DNA of 64,000 bases from Flavipsychrobacter sp. (GCA_017849575.1 JAFIGV010000005.1:1-64000); one strand, 5' to 3'; shown: positions 52,618 through 62,503, numbered from the stretch's first letter. The notes: generated by a model from the letters alone, not told the origin. Program-made: numbers and translations.

Positions 52618-55482
52618 TCAGGACTGCTGTAATTCCTCCTTCAGGTACCTGCCGGTATGGCTTTCTGCCACTGCTGCTATTTTTTCGGGTGTGCCGCTGG
52701 CCACTACAATGCCGCCGCCTTCGCCACCCTCGGGCCCCATGTCTATCACATAGTCGGCAACTTTGATCACATCCAGATTATGTTCAATCACAAGCACTGT
52801 ATTGCCCCGGTCCACCAGTCGGTTGAGCACGGTAAGCAGGTGACGGATATCTTCAAAGTGAAGCCCTGTAGTGGGTTCGTCCAAAATATACACGGTCTGG
52901 CCGGTGTCGCGCTTCGAAAGTTCTGTGGCCAGTTTTACTCTTTGCGCTTCGCCGCCGCTCAGGGTCACTGCGCTTTGTCCCAGCGTCACGTATCCGAGTC
53001 CTACGTCCTGCAGGGTCTTGATCCTGCGGTGGAGGTAAGGCACGTTGATAAAAAATTCCACCGCTTCGTCAACGGTCATGTTCAGTACATCGGAGATAGA
53101 CTTCCCTTTGTAACGTATTTCCAGCGTCTCACGATTATACCTTCTGCCATTGCAGGTTTCACAGGGCACATATACGTCCGGCAAAAAATTCATTTCGATC
53201 ACGCGCATGCCGCCGCCCTGGCAGGCCTCACATCTGCCCCCTTTCACATTGAATGAAAATCGGCCGGGATTATATCCGCGGATTTTTGCTTCCGGCACCT
53301 GAGCAAATAGCTGACGGATTTCATTAAAGAAACCACAGTAAGTAGCGGGGTTGCTGCGCGGAGTTCGCCCAATAGGGCTCTGATCAATTTCTATGACTTT
53401 ATCAATAGCTTCAAGACCTTCTACCTTTTGGTAGGGCATGGGCTGCTGCTTAAAGTTGGGATAGCAATGGCGTGCAAGTATGGGATACAGGGTTTCGTTG
53501 ATGAGGGTACTTTTTCCGCTGCCGGATACGCCGCTGATACAGGTAAAAGTGCCTAACGGTATCTGCACCGTTACCGATTTGAGATTGTTACCGTTGGCTT
53601 TCCTGAGCACCAGCTTTTTACCGTTGCCCTTGCGCCTTTCCTCGGGGAGGGCGATCCGCAGCCGGTGGTTGAGATAACCAGCAGTGATGGTATCGCCCTG
53701 TATCACTTCCATCGGGGTACCTTCACTCACTATTTTTCCGCCGTGCACGCCGGCTGCCGGACCAATGTCAATAAGGTGGTCGGCAGCAAGCATAATGTCT
53801 TTGTCGTGCTCTACGACCAGCACTGAATTGCCGCTATCCCGCAGATTTTTCAATGCTCCGATGAGCTTATGATTGTCGCGTTGATGCAGTCCTATAGAAG
53901 GTTCGTCGAGAATGTAGGTAATGCCCGTCAATTGTGATCCGATCTGGGTGGCAAGGCGGATGCGCTGACTTTCACCTCCACTCAGCGTGCGTGTAGCTCG
54001 GTCTAAGGTAAGGTAATGCAAACCCACGTCCAGCAAAAAGCGCAGCCGGTCTCTGATCTCTTTGAGAATGTCTTTTGCGATGATCCGTTGCTTTTCTGCA
54101 AGCCTGCTGTCAATACCTTCAAACCAGTCATAGAGTCCGGCCAGCGGCAGGGAAGCCAGCTCAGCAATATTCTTATTGTCGATCTTGAACCAGAGACTTT
54201 CCTTTTTAAGCCTTGCACCCTGACATTCGGGGCAGGTACTCAACTGCATAAACTGTTCTGCCCAGTCGCGGATGGCCTCCGAAGTGGTTTCATTAAACCA
54301 GCGGACGATCATATTGACCACACCTTCGTAGTTGTGTTCCGCATTCTTCTCGTTATATACTTCGGCATCTTTATCCTCATAGGTCATCAATCCTTCCTCA
54401 TTGCCGTACAGCAAAATGTTCAGCGCTTTCTGGGGAATATCCTTCACCGGCGTGTTGAGTGATATTTTATTTTTCCTCGCAATAATCGTAGCCTGCTGAT
54501 AGGTCCAGGCATCGCGCTCGCCGCCCAGCGGGGCAATACCTCCGTCATGAATACTTTTAGAAGGGTCGGGCAATACCTCCTGCATATTGACCTGATAAAT
54601 TGTGGACAGGCCTTTGCACTTCGGGCAGGCACCGTACGGCGAATTAAAGGAAAACGTGTTCGGCGAAGGTTCTTCATAAGAAATACCCGTGTCGGCGCAC
54701 ATCAGTTGTTTACTGTATTGGGTGATCGCTTCTTTTTCGACATCCAACACAAACATCAGTTCTTTACCCATCTGCAGCGCCTTTTGCACACTTTGGCCCA
54801 CGCGAGCACGGGCATCGGGCTGCACAATAAGGCGATCAACCACTAATTCTATATCGTGGATCTTGTAGCGGTCGAGCTGCATGCGCTCTTTAAGGTCCAG
54901 TATCTCTCCATCCACCCGCACCTTAAGAAAACCTTGTTTTCTCAACTGTTCGAATAATTCGCGATAATGCCCCTTACGCCCGCGAATAACAGGAGCGAGT
55001 AAAATAATCTTTTTGCTGTCGTACTGACTGAACAGATGGGCTACGATCTCTTCCTCCGAAAATCGGGTCATTTTCTTTCCCGTGTTGTACGAGAATGCCT
55101 CCCCTACCCTTGCAAACAGCAGCCTTAGAAAATCGTACACTTCGGTGACGGTGCCCACGGTGGAGCGTGGGTTTCGGTTGGTTGTCTTTTGTTCTATGGA
55201 GATGACGGGCGAGAGGCCTGTGATCTTGTCCACATCCGGTCGTTCGAGGTCGCCCATAAACTGGCGGGCATAGGCCGCGAAACTTTCCATATAGCGGCGT
55301 TGCCCTTCGGCAAAAATGGTATCGAAAGCCAGAGAAGACTTGCCGCTACCACTGATGCCGGTAATGACAACAAGTTTGTTTTTAGGGATATTTACGTCAA
55401 TGTTCTTAAGGTTGTGCACCCGTGCACCTTCCACCGCTATGTGCCCGCTCTCAAGCCGGGGCATCTTTTCCTGATTTGCCAT
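52618..55482 (-). CDS. uvrA: Excinuclease ABC subunit A
   Basis: DNA damage-recognition ATPase of nucleotide excision repair; 954 residues, the expected length. Two ABC ATPase modules are visible: Walker [10 protein letters not shown] near residue 46 and GVSGSGKST near 640, and signatures [16 protein letters not shown] and [16 protein letters not shown]. Zinc-binding cysteines occur in [18 protein letters not shown] and the [11 protein letters not shown] / [10 protein letters not shown] pair. The ATG at 55480-55482 ([11 protein letters not shown]) is preferred over an upstream one that adds 12 residues. uvrB and uvrC are not in the window. Confidence 0.97.
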   Translation of the reverse strand: MANQEKMPRLESGHIAVEGARVHNLKNIDVNIPKNKLVVITGISGSGKSSLAFDTIFAEGQRRYMESFAAYARQFMGDLERPDVDKITGLSPVISIEQKTTNRNPRSTVGTVTEVYDFLRLLFARVGEAFSYNTGKKMTRFSEEEIVAHLFSQYDSKKIILLAPVIRGRKGHYRELFEQLRKQGFLKVRVDGEILDLKERMQLDRYKIHDIELVVDRLIVQPDARARVGQSVQKALQMGKELMFVLDVEKEAITQYSKQLMCADTGISYEEPSPNTFSFNSPYGACPKCKGLSTIYQVNMQEVLPDPSKSIHDGGIAPLGGERDAWTYQQATIIARKNKISLNTPVKDIPQKALNILLYGNEEGLMTYEDKDAEVYNEKNAEHNYEGVVNMIVRWFNETTSEAIRDWAEQFMQLSTCPECQGARLKKESLWFKIDNKNIAELASLPLAGLYDWFEGIDSRLAEKQRIIAKDILKEIRDRLRFLLDVGLHYLTLDRATRTLSGGESQRIRLATQIGSQLTGITYILDEPSIGLHQRDNHKLIGALKNLRDSGNSVLVVEHDKDIMLAADHLIDIGPAAGVHGGKIVSEGTPMEVIQGDTITAGYLNHRLRIALPEERRKGNGKKLVLRKANGNNLKSVTVQIPLGTFTCISGVSGSGKSTLINETLYPILARHCYPNFKQQPMPYQKVEGLEAIDKVIEIDQSPIGRTPRSNPATYCGFFNEIRQLFAQVPEAKIRGYNPGRFSFNVKGGRCEACQGGGMRVIEMNFLPDVYVPCETCNGRRYNRETLEIRYKGKSISDVLNMTVDEAVEFFINVPYLHRRIKTLQDVGLGYVTLGQSAVTLSGGEAQRVKLATELSKRDTGQTVYILDEPTTGLHFEDIRHLLTVLNRLVDRGNTVLVIEHNLDVIKVADYVIDMGPEGGEGGGIVVASGTPEKIAAVAESHTGRYLKEELQQS

Positions 55483-55537
55483 ATACTCTTCCTCTGCAAG
55501 ATAAGCCGATATAGGCAAATGCGGCGTAGAGAGGTAC

Positions 55538-56500
55538 TTAGTACTTACGCTCTATTACATAGCTCACAAGCTCTTCCATAGCGCGCCTTGCCTCGGAGTC
55601 AGGGTAAGTGGCGAGCATTTCCATAGCCTCCGCCTGATAATCCTTCATTTTCCGGTAGGCATATTCTATGCCTCCGTGGTGCTTCACCAGTGCAATCACT
55701 TCATTGACTTTTGCCCGGTCGGTGTTTTGATTTTTGACGATGTAGATTATTTTCCGTCTCGTTGCCGTATCCGCTTTTTGCAGGGTATAAATCAGCGGCA
55801 GTGTCATTTTCTTTTCTTTGATGTCTATGCCGGTAGGCTTGCCTATGGCTTCGTCGCCATAATCGAAGAGATCGTCTTTGATCTGAAAGGCGATACCCAC
55901 CTTTTCACCAAAAAGCCTGAAGAATTCGGCCACCTCATCGCTGGCCGTGGCCGAGCAGGCACCAGCCGAGCAGGCCGCCGACAACAACGAAGCCGTTTTG
56001 GCACGGATGATCTCGAAGTAAACCTCTTCGCGTATATCCAGTTTGCGTGCCTTTTCCATTTGCAGTAGCTCGCCTTCACTCATTTCCTTTACTGCCCGCG
56101 ATGTGATCTTGAGAATATCATGATCATCATTTTCCAGAGAAAGCAAAAGCCCTTTGGAAAGAAGGTAATCGCCCACCAAAACAGCAATCTTATTTTTCCA
56201 GAGTGCATTGATTGAGAAAAAATTTCTACGCAGCATGGCGTTATCCACCACATCGTCATGCACAAGTGTGGCCGTGTGCAACAATTCTATGAGCGATGCG
56301 GCCCGATAAGTACGTTCGGAAATACCTCCGGCGATCTGCGCCGAAAGGAACACAAACATGGGTCGCATCTGCTTGCCTTTACGACGTATTATAAACTGCA
56401 TGATGCGATCAAGGAGCGGATTACTGCCTTTTACACTTTCTGAAAATTTCTTTTCAAAAATATCCAGCTCAGAACCAATAGCGTGTTTAACGAGTTTCAT
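55538..56500 (-). CDS. Polyprenyl diphosphate synthase
   Basis: A long-chain trans-prenyltransferase making the side chain of menaquinone (or similar). The 320 residues have the RRKGKQMRPMFVFLSAQ substrate motif near residue 39, the first aspartate-rich motif LVHDDVVDNAMLRR near 78 and the second one IKDDLFDYGDEAIGKPTGID near 207 followed by KKMTLPLIYTLQ. Chain length cannot be set by eye; heptaprenyl or octaprenyl is typical. It lies 55 bp upstream of uvrA on the same strand. Confidence 0.93.
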   Translation of the reverse strand: MKLVKHAIGSELDIFEKKFSESVKGSNPLLDRIMQFIIRRKGKQMRPMFVFLSAQIAGGISERTYRAASLIELLHTATLVHDDVVDNAMLRRNFFSINALWKNKIAVLVGDYLLSKGLLLSLENDDHDILKITSRAVKEMSEGELLQMEKARKLDIREEVYFEIIRAKTASLLSAACSAGACSATASDEVAEFFRLFGEKVGIAFQIKDDLFDYGDEAIGKPTGIDIKEKKMTLPLIYTLQKADTATRRKIIYIVKNQNTDRAKVNEVIALVKHHGGIEYAYRKMKDYQAEAMEMLATYPDSEARRAMEELVSYVIERKY

Positions 56501-56614
56501 CGGCGCCCGGCGCGTTTAAGTGTGCAAAAATCGCCTTTGAATTTGATTATCTGCATTAAAATCTGGCACAGTCCTTTTAAAGCATTTGCCAGTTATAAAA
56601 AAAAATGCAGTTAT

Positions 56615-56645
56615 TTTGTTTTTTTGCAACCGCACTATACCTTTG
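56615..56645 (+). promoter_or_regulatory. Consensus Bacteroidota promoter of first OmpA-like gene
   Basis: TTTG at 56615-56618, exactly 19 bases, then TACCTTTG at 56638-56645: a textbook match to TTTG-N19-TAnnTTTG. The predicted leader is about 45 bases. It fits the codon pattern of a highly expressed gene. Confidence 0.75.
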
Positions 56646-56695
56646 TTTCATATATCGTTTTTAACCAAAAGCTTTTTTAAATAAACACATCTGTT

Positions 56696-58480
56696 ATGGT
56701 CAACAAAAAGTACCTATTGCTTGCTGGTCTTTGCTCGGTCTTCGCAGCGCAGCCGGCTATGGCACAAGAAAGTATGAACACGTCCGCTAGCTGGGGGAGC
56801 CGTGATATGACTTATCGCGGTGAGGGCTACGACGTTTTGGATTCAAGCTACTACTCCGGAAAAAAGAAACTTAGTCAGTACAGGAGGTACATGAACCATC
56901 AGACTCCATTCCCTCCGAAGCCCAATAACCAATGGGAGATCGGTCTGAATGTTGGTTTTTCCAACATCTTTGGTGATGTTACTTCCAAAACTCCGTTTAC
57001 AGCCAAGAAGGCTACCGACGCGATTGGTTTTGGTGTAACCGTTCGGAAGGCTATTGGTTACTACCTTTCCCTGCGTTTGCAATATATCCATGCACGCGCT
57101 GAAGGTTTCGACTATCGCAGCCGCCCTATTAACGAGCGTCCTTGGAATAACGCAACTACCTCTACCGGAGCTATCGCTTATCCCTGGATGGCAAATACCA
57201 ACCAATTTGTATTTGGCAACTACCGCACTACAATCAATGAACTGACCTTGCAGATGGTAGGATCGCTGAACAACATTCGCTTCCACAAAGGCAAGAACAA
57301 AGGAAGCCTTTACGGATTTTTGGGTGGTGGTCTGATGGCTTACGACCCACGCGTAAACGCGACTAAAAATGGTCAGCCTTACGACTTTGCAAAATCTCCC
57401 AACGCTCAGCCTGGCGCCACTCAGCTTTACAGCGACCGCAAGGCCATGATGGATTGGTATAAAAACGAGCTGGATGATAGCTGGGAAAGCTCTCCAAGAA
57501 AAAGCTCATGGAAGGGCAATGAAAACACCAACATCATCCCCGTGCTTACACTGGGTCTTGGTTTTCAATTCCGCCTCAGCAATCTGCTGACTCTGCAAAT
57601 TGAAGATAAGATCACATTTACGGGCGACGATCTGCTGGATGCAACGCAAATTCAACCTTATGGCGGATATTCGCCGGGACCTGGAAACAACACCTATCAG
57701 CCGGCTCCGGGTACTAACGCTTCTACTGCTACCTACCAAACACCGGATAAAGACATGTGGAACTATGGTTCTATCGGTCTGAACTTCAACATCGGTAACA
57801 AGAAGAAGAATGTAGCTCCGCTGTGGTGGGTTAATCCTTTGGATCATGCTTACAGCGAGCTCAGCGATCCTCGTCATATGCGTCTGCCTGAGCCCATCCT
57901 GCCGGATTCTGATGGCGATGGTGTAGCTGATCAGTTTGACAAATGTCCGGGCACTCCTGCTAACGTAGCAGTAGATACACACGGTTGTCCGATGGATACT
58001 GACGGCGATGGTGTTCCTGATTACAAAGACAAGCAATTGATCACACCTACCGAGTGTCAGCCTGTTGATGCAGATGGTGTTGGTAAGTGTCCTTGTCCTG
58101 ATGGTTGTGGTGGAATGGTATCTGCCTGCGGAAACATTGGTGCTGGCAGCCTGAACTTCTCTGGCAACAGCAGCCGCATCACTCCGGGTATGCAATCACA
58201 ACTTTCTAACCTTGCCGCACAAATGTCAGCCAACCCAACTTGTAAGGTGGTGATCATAGGTGCCGGTAACTCAAGCAAGGTTCAGCAACAACGTAGCTGG
58301 GATCGTGTAAACGCTATCATCGAGTACATGAGCGAAAAACATGGTATCGATCGTAACCGTTTCATCTTCCAATACGGCGCACCTGGCGATGCAGAATCAG
58401 TAATGTATCGTTCCGCTAATCAAGGTGAAGAAGGTCCTGCTAACGTAGCACCTCCATTCCCGAATCTGAGAAGAGACTAA
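56696..58480 (+). CDS. OmpA-like outer membrane protein with calcium-binding TSP3 repeats (paralogue 1)
   Basis: The 594-residue protein has a signal peptide (MVNKKYLLLAGLCSVFAAQP) and an N-terminal conserved SRDMTYRGEGYDVLDSSYY. A barrel covers about 75-390 (NQWEIGLNVGFSNIFGDV, then RLSNLLTLQIEDKITF). Two thrombospondin-3-like calcium motifs follow (PDSDGDGVADQFDKCPGTP and MDTDGDGVPDYKDKQ, about 405-450), then a C-terminal OmpA-like domain (about 485-580). Where OmpA has GHTD the sequence is GAGN (residues 522-525), so the peptidoglycan-binding Asp is missing, while Arg537 is kept. Codons favour ggt, gct and cgt, suggesting high expression. A paralogue follows. Confidence 0.88.
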   Translation: MVNKKYLLLAGLCSVFAAQPAMAQESMNTSASWGSRDMTYRGEGYDVLDSSYYSGKKKLSQYRRYMNHQTPFPPKPNNQWEIGLNVGFSNIFGDVTSKTPFTAKKATDAIGFGVTVRKAIGYYLSLRLQYIHARAEGFDYRSRPINERPWNNATTSTGAIAYPWMANTNQFVFGNYRTTINELTLQMVGSLNNIRFHKGKNKGSLYGFLGGGLMAYDPRVNATKNGQPYDFAKSPNAQPGATQLYSDRKAMMDWYKNELDDSWESSPRKSSWKGNENTNIIPVLTLGLGFQFRLSNLLTLQIEDKITFTGDDLLDATQIQPYGGYSPGPGNNTYQPAPGTNASTATYQTPDKDMWNYGSIGLNFNIGNKKKNVAPLWWVNPLDHAYSELSDPRHMRLPEPILPDSDGDGVADQFDKCPGTPANVAVDTHGCPMDTDGDGVPDYKDKQLITPTECQPVDADGVGKCPCPDGCGGMVSACGNIGAGSLNFSGNSSRITPGMQSQLSNLAAQMSANPTCKVVIIGAGNSSKVQQQRSWDRVNAIIEYMSEKHGIDRNRFIFQYGAPGDAESVMYRSANQGEEGPANVAPPFPNLRRD

Positions 58481-58500
58481 TCAAGTCACGGAATTACTAT

Positions 58501-58537
58501 AAAAAAGAAGCTTCCTTCGGGAGGCTTCTTTTTTTGT
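58501..58537 (+). terminator. Strong rho-independent terminator with TTCG tetraloop
   Basis: The 15-bp stem aaaaaagaagcttcc (58501-58515) with ggaggcttctttttt (58520-58534) has one G-U pair, closes on a TTCG loop and ends in a T run. It separates the two paralogues into distinct transcripts. Confidence 0.92.
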
Positions 58538-58794
58538 TTGGGAGATAAGTAACTGATGCTGAATAATATGGAATTCAATCAAAAAAAAGTTTACAAAAAC
58601 ACTCATTGAAAGAAGAAAATACTATAGTTTTGTTTCCCTTAAGGAAAGAACGCAGTTCCCACACTACGAGAAGCCAGCCCGACATCCTGGGTTAGGTCTT
58701 CTGAGATATAAGGCAGAGACGGAGAATGTTATTTAATGTAAACATGAAAATGTCAACAATGCCTGTATCGTTTAACATCCCAAAACAATTGTCT
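58538..58794 (+). promoter_or_regulatory. Promoter and long leader of second OmpA-like gene
   Basis: TAGTTTTG at 58625-58632 fits the -7 consensus; a TTG at 58606 is 16 bases upstream, shorter than usual. From a start near 58638 the leader would be about 155 bases to the ATG at 58795, with short self-complementary segments (ccag...ctgg around 58672-58688). I see no known riboswitch. An in-frame ATG at 58726 falls inside this leader. Confidence 0.5.
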
Positions 58795-60597
58795 ATGGTC
58801 AACAAAATGCATTTTTTGTTTGCCGGTTTGTGTCTGCTGTTCTCAGCAAAGCAAAGCCACGCGCAGGACTATCCGTCCACAACAACAACTACGACGACCA
58901 CAACCAGTTGGACCAACAGAGACATGACCTACCGCGGCGGAAGCTACGATGTGCTGGACACGAACTATGTGCCCGCCTACCGGATGGACCAGCATCGCAG
59001 GTTTCTTAACAACGAGTATAACTTTCCGGCTAAGCCGAGGAATATGTGGGAAATCGGTGTGGGAGCGGGCCTCTACAACGTGTCTGGCGATGTGCCGACA
59101 CTGATGCTGTGGGAGCGCGGCGGATACGGCTTTCATGCCCATATCCGCAAGGCATGGGGCTACATGTTTTCAACCCGACTGCAGTACATCTATGGCATCG
59201 CAAAAGGCCTGCAATGGCAGGAGTCTGTTAATTACAGCCGCAATACGGCCTGGTACAATGACGATATTTCTCCCAACGATCCTGCCAACAAATATCATCC
59301 GGAGTTGCTCATAAAAAATGAAACTACCGGCCAGGTTACTTATCAGGAAGCTCGCGATGTAATACACTATAATTACCGCATGGAGGCGCATCAGCTCAAC
59401 CTCGACTTCATCTTCAACACCAACAATATCACCTGGCACAAAGCCCGGACAGGCCTATCCTTCTACGGGTTTATCGGACTGGGAGCTTTCGCCTATAATA
59501 CGCGGGTTAATACGCTCAATGCTTCGGGCGATGCCTATGACTTTAACGCTATTGTTGGCCGCGATATAGAGCAAGTACACAAGAACAGGCGGGAAATCAA
59601 ACGCAGGCTACAGGATGGCATGGACAATTCTTACGAGACTGAAGCGGAAACCATACGAGGTGTGCGCCGCCCTACCATCTTCGGCAATAAGACACTCGAC
59701 TGGGCTTTTTCCGGCGGCCTCGGCGCTCAGTTTAAAATATCGAGACTCGTCAACCTGGCCATTGAAGACCGCATCACTTTTCCCCACGACGATGATTTGC
59801 TCGATGGGCAACGCTGGGCCGAACAAACGCTCGGTGACCCTGTATTTACCCAGGACAATGACATGGTGAATTATTTTTCGGTGGGTATCAACTTCAACGT
59901 AGGCAATACAAGAAAGAATGTGGAACCGCTTTACTGGCTCAACCCGCTCGACTATGTATATACAGAAGTGAGCACGCCGAGACATATGCGACTGCCCGAC
60001 CCCAGCCTGCCCGATGCGGATATGGATGGTGTGACTGATCAGTTTGACCAATGCCCCGGAACGCCTGAGGGTGTGCCCGTGGATGTGAACGGGTGTCCCA
60101 TGGATACGGATGGAGATGGTGTGCCGGACTACCGCGACAAACAACTCATTACACCAACAGAGTGTCAGCCTGTTGATGAAGATGGTATCGGTAAATGTCC
60201 CTGTCCTGATGATTGCAACGGTGTGTCCACTGTCAGCGGCCCCTGCTCTAACATTGGCTCCGGAACAATCATCTTCGATCATAACTCCGCGCGCATAAAA
60301 CCCTACAACCAGGCTCGCCTTGCATCGCTGGCCGCACTGATGAAAGCAAACCCAGACTGTAGGGTGGTGCTGATAGGATCGGGTGCCGGCAGCAAGCTGC
60401 AGCAACAACGTTCGTGGGATCGTGTGGAGGCCATGATCACCTATATGAGTGAGCGCTACCATATTGATCGTAACCGGTTCATCTTCCAATACGGACAACC
60501 CGGCGATCCGAATACCGTAATGTACCGTCCGGCTATGGACGGCGAGGACGGCCCGTCGAACGTGGCGCCTCCTTTCCCGAATTTAAGGAGAGAATAG
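58795..60597 (+). CDS. OmpA-like outer membrane protein with calcium-binding TSP3 repeats (paralogue 2)
   Basis: The 600-residue protein is collinear with the preceding one: signal peptide MVNKMHFLFAGLCLLFSAKQ, then RDMTYRGGSYDVLDTNYV, a barrel (MWEIGVGAGLYNVSGDVP onward), TSP3 motifs PDADMDGVTDQFDQCPGTP and MDTDGDGVPDYRDKQ, and the same C-terminal domain ending NVAPPFPNLRRE. The OmpA GHTD position reads GSGA, again without Asp. A Thr-rich linker follows the signal peptide. The ATG at 58795 aligns with the paralogue start; one at 58726 would bury the signal peptide. Codons are far less biased to ggt/gct/cgt, suggesting lower expression. Confidence 0.87.
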   Translation: MVNKMHFLFAGLCLLFSAKQSHAQDYPSTTTTTTTTTSWTNRDMTYRGGSYDVLDTNYVPAYRMDQHRRFLNNEYNFPAKPRNMWEIGVGAGLYNVSGDVPTLMLWERGGYGFHAHIRKAWGYMFSTRLQYIYGIAKGLQWQESVNYSRNTAWYNDDISPNDPANKYHPELLIKNETTGQVTYQEARDVIHYNYRMEAHQLNLDFIFNTNNITWHKARTGLSFYGFIGLGAFAYNTRVNTLNASGDAYDFNAIVGRDIEQVHKNRREIKRRLQDGMDNSYETEAETIRGVRRPTIFGNKTLDWAFSGGLGAQFKISRLVNLAIEDRITFPHDDDLLDGQRWAEQTLGDPVFTQDNDMVNYFSVGINFNVGNTRKNVEPLYWLNPLDYVYTEVSTPRHMRLPDPSLPDADMDGVTDQFDQCPGTPEGVPVDVNGCPMDTDGDGVPDYRDKQLITPTECQPVDEDGIGKCPCPDDCNGVSTVSGPCSNIGSGTIIFDHNSARIKPYNQARLASLAALMKANPDCRVVLIGSGAGSKLQQQRSWDRVEAMITYMSERYHIDRNRFIFQYGQPGDPNTVMYRPAMDGEDGPSNVAPPFPNLRRE

Positions 60598-60614
60598 ACT
60601 CTTGATCTATAACA

Positions 60615-60648
60615 TAAAAGCCCCGGTTCTGCACGTCCGGGGCTTTTA
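60615..60648. terminator. Bidirectional terminator between paralogue 2 and pfkA
   Basis: The perfect 12-bp stem taaaagccccgg (60615-60626) with ccggggctttta (60637-60648) has a 10-base loop and short T runs on both strands, suiting the convergent genes on each side. Confidence 0.85.
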
Positions 60649-60675
60649 CCTTTTAGCTGCCATATGATAGGCTAC

Positions 60676-61659
60676 CTACACTGCCAACACCCGTATCATC
60701 TCTATAAGATCATCGCTGATATGGGCGTTCTCCTTGCCCACTTGTTCGAAAGGCGTGTACACCAGCTTATCATTAATGATGCCCACCATGACCTGAGTAT
60801 CTCCCGCACGGAGCGCATTCACCGCGGCATAACCCAGCCGGCTTGCCAAAACGCGGTCTGCATAGGTGGGCGAGCCTCCGCGCTGGATATGTCCGAGAAT
60901 AGTAGCCCGGGTATCAATGCCAGGAAAGCGCTCTTTCACCAGCCTCATCAGCTCCGCCGCCCCTCCAAAGTCATCGCCTTCGGCCACGACAAGAACGTGA
61001 ACCGTCTTTTTCCTTCGTTCATCATAGTCAATTCTTTTCAGTACCTGATCTATATGCGTCACCAGCTCGGGGATCAGAATATCTTCGGCGCCACAGGCTA
61101 TCCCGCTGTTGAGGGCTATGTATCCCGCATCACGACCCATTACCTCCACAATAAATAAGCGGTCGTGCGCCTCGGCTGTGTCCCGGATTTTATCTATAGC
61201 TTCCACGGCCGTATTCACAGCCGTATCGAAACCAATAGTGTAGTCGGTGCCGGACAGATCGCGATCTATAGTACCGGGTAGGCCAATAGCAGGAATGGTG
61301 TACTGTTTGAAAAACTCCACGGCACCCCGAAAAGTACCGTCGCCACCAATCAATACCAGGGCTTCTATGCCGTGTTTCTGAAGCTGCTCAAAAGCGGTTC
61401 GCCTCCCTTCATCCGTCATGAAAGCCTTGCTGCGGGCGGTCTTTAGAATCGTACCTCCCCGGCCGATGATGTTGGCAACATCAGTTGTTTCCATGCGGAA
61501 GATATCCCCCTCTATCATTCCCTGATAGCCTCTGCGAATGCCATAAACCTCAATTTCGTAGTAGAGTGCTGTACGAACAATAGCGCGTATAGCCGCGTTC
61601 ATACCCGGGCTGTCTCCACCCGAGGTCAACACCCCTATTTTTCTGATGCTGTTTGCCAT
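60676..61659 (-). CDS. pfkA: ATP-dependent 6-phosphofructokinase
   Basis: Phosphorylates fructose 6-phosphate in glycolysis. The 327 residues contain GVLTSGGDSPGMNAAIRAIV near the N-terminus, GGDGTFRGA near residue 109 (Gly, not Asp, after GGD, so ATP rather than diphosphate is expected as donor), PGTIDRDLSGTDYTIGFDTA near 128 and EVMGRDAGYIALNSGIACGA near 168. The conserved TIDND reads TIDRD here: Asp132 and Asp134 stay but the Asn between them is Arg133 (codon CGC). Otherwise the length and motifs are normal. Confidence 0.94.
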   Translation of the reverse strand: MANSIRKIGVLTSGGDSPGMNAAIRAIVRTALYYEIEVYGIRRGYQGMIEGDIFRMETTDVANIIGRGGTILKTARSKAFMTDEGRRTAFEQLQKHGIEALVLIGGDGTFRGAVEFFKQYTIPAIGLPGTIDRDLSGTDYTIGFDTAVNTAVEAIDKIRDTAEAHDRLFIVEVMGRDAGYIALNSGIACGAEDILIPELVTHIDQVLKRIDYDERRKKTVHVLVVAEGDDFGGAAELMRLVKERFPGIDTRATILGHIQRGGSPTYADRVLASRLGYAAVNALRAGDTQVMVGIINDKLVYTPFEQVGKENAHISDDLIEMIRVLAV

Positions 61660-61731
61660 AAAACCATCTGTTTTGGTTACTGAAACTAAAAAAAATCGGG
61701 GCCCGGCTTCTGGTAATTTCTACGAAAAACA

Positions 61732-61760
61732 AAAAAGTAAGGCTGCCCAGAAGAGCAGCC
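61732..61760 (-). terminator. Rho-independent terminator after carbonic anhydrase gene
   Basis: On the minus strand ggctgc (61760-61755) pairs with gcagcc (61746-61741) around an 8-base loop, followed after four bases by six Ts (61737-61732). It ends the SulP-carbonic anhydrase transcript. Confidence 0.7.
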
Positions 61761-61811
61761 CGTTTGTGTTCCCCCTTATTGAACACTATAAAATCCTCAT
61801 GGGCAAGAGAA

Positions 61812-62495
61812 TTACTTTTCTAACAGCACACCTTCCTTCACAGGAGATGGTGTATCGGGAAATAAGGATTCATCGAAAAAAGAAACATAACCTGTGGCCA
61901 CATCATACATGGCCGGCACTATGGCCACCTTTTGCTGTGCTATGAGCTCTCTGATCACTTCGCTGTGCTTCAGGATCTGGTTTACGCTGTTATGCACATT
62001 TAGCCTGGCTACTGCCGCTACAAATTCCGGGTTGTTGCTGTCTCTTCCCTGCATGACCGTATTCTCGGCTTCTACAGAGGGTCTTATCTTCTGCAGCAAA
62101 GACGTAAGGTTGCCAAACCGAACATCGTCGCAGGCACCTTTTACGGCGCCGCACCCGGTATGGCCCAGCACCAGGATCAACCTCGAGCCAGCTACCGCAG
62201 TAGCATATTCCAGACTCCCCAGTGTGCCCGGGGTGATAACATTTCCTGCGATCCGAATGCTGAAAATATCTCCCAGTCCCTGATCGAAAATTAACTCGGC
62301 CGAAGTACGGCTATCCATACAACTCAGGATGGCAGCGAAAGGCCATTGGTCATTTTTAGTATCGTTTACCTGCTCTAACAGATCCCGGTTCAGCTTCAGG
62401 TTGTTGACAAAACGAAAGTTGCCTTCCTTCAGTCTCTTCAAAGCGCCCTGTGGTGTAAGGTCTTGCGGCACAGGTGCTGTATCATGTATTCCCAT
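61812..62495 (-). CDS. Beta-class carbonic anhydrase
   Basis: Zinc enzyme interconverting CO2 and bicarbonate. The 227 residues carry the zinc ligands and catalytic dyad of the beta class: Cys and Asp-x-Arg in ILSCMDSRTSAELIFDQGLG near residue 58 and His-x-x-Cys in GHTGCGAVKGACDDV near 115. GDIFSIRIAGNVITPGTLGS lies between them. The N-terminal part (LTPQGALKRLKEGNFRFVNN) is typical. It starts 8 bp after the stop of the SulP transporter gene, so the two form an operon and probably a bicarbonate-handling pair. No signal peptide is seen, so it is cytoplasmic. Confidence 0.95.
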   Translation of the reverse strand: MGIHDTAPVPQDLTPQGALKRLKEGNFRFVNNLKLNRDLLEQVNDTKNDQWPFAAILSCMDSRTSAELIFDQGLGDIFSIRIAGNVITPGTLGSLEYATAVAGSRLILVLGHTGCGAVKGACDDVRFGNLTSLLQKIRPSVEAENTVMQGRDSNNPEFVAAVARLNVHNSVNQILKHSEVIRELIAQQKVAIVPAMYDVATGYVSFFDESLFPDTPSPVKEGVLLEK

Positions 62496-62503
62496 AGTGA
62501 TGT

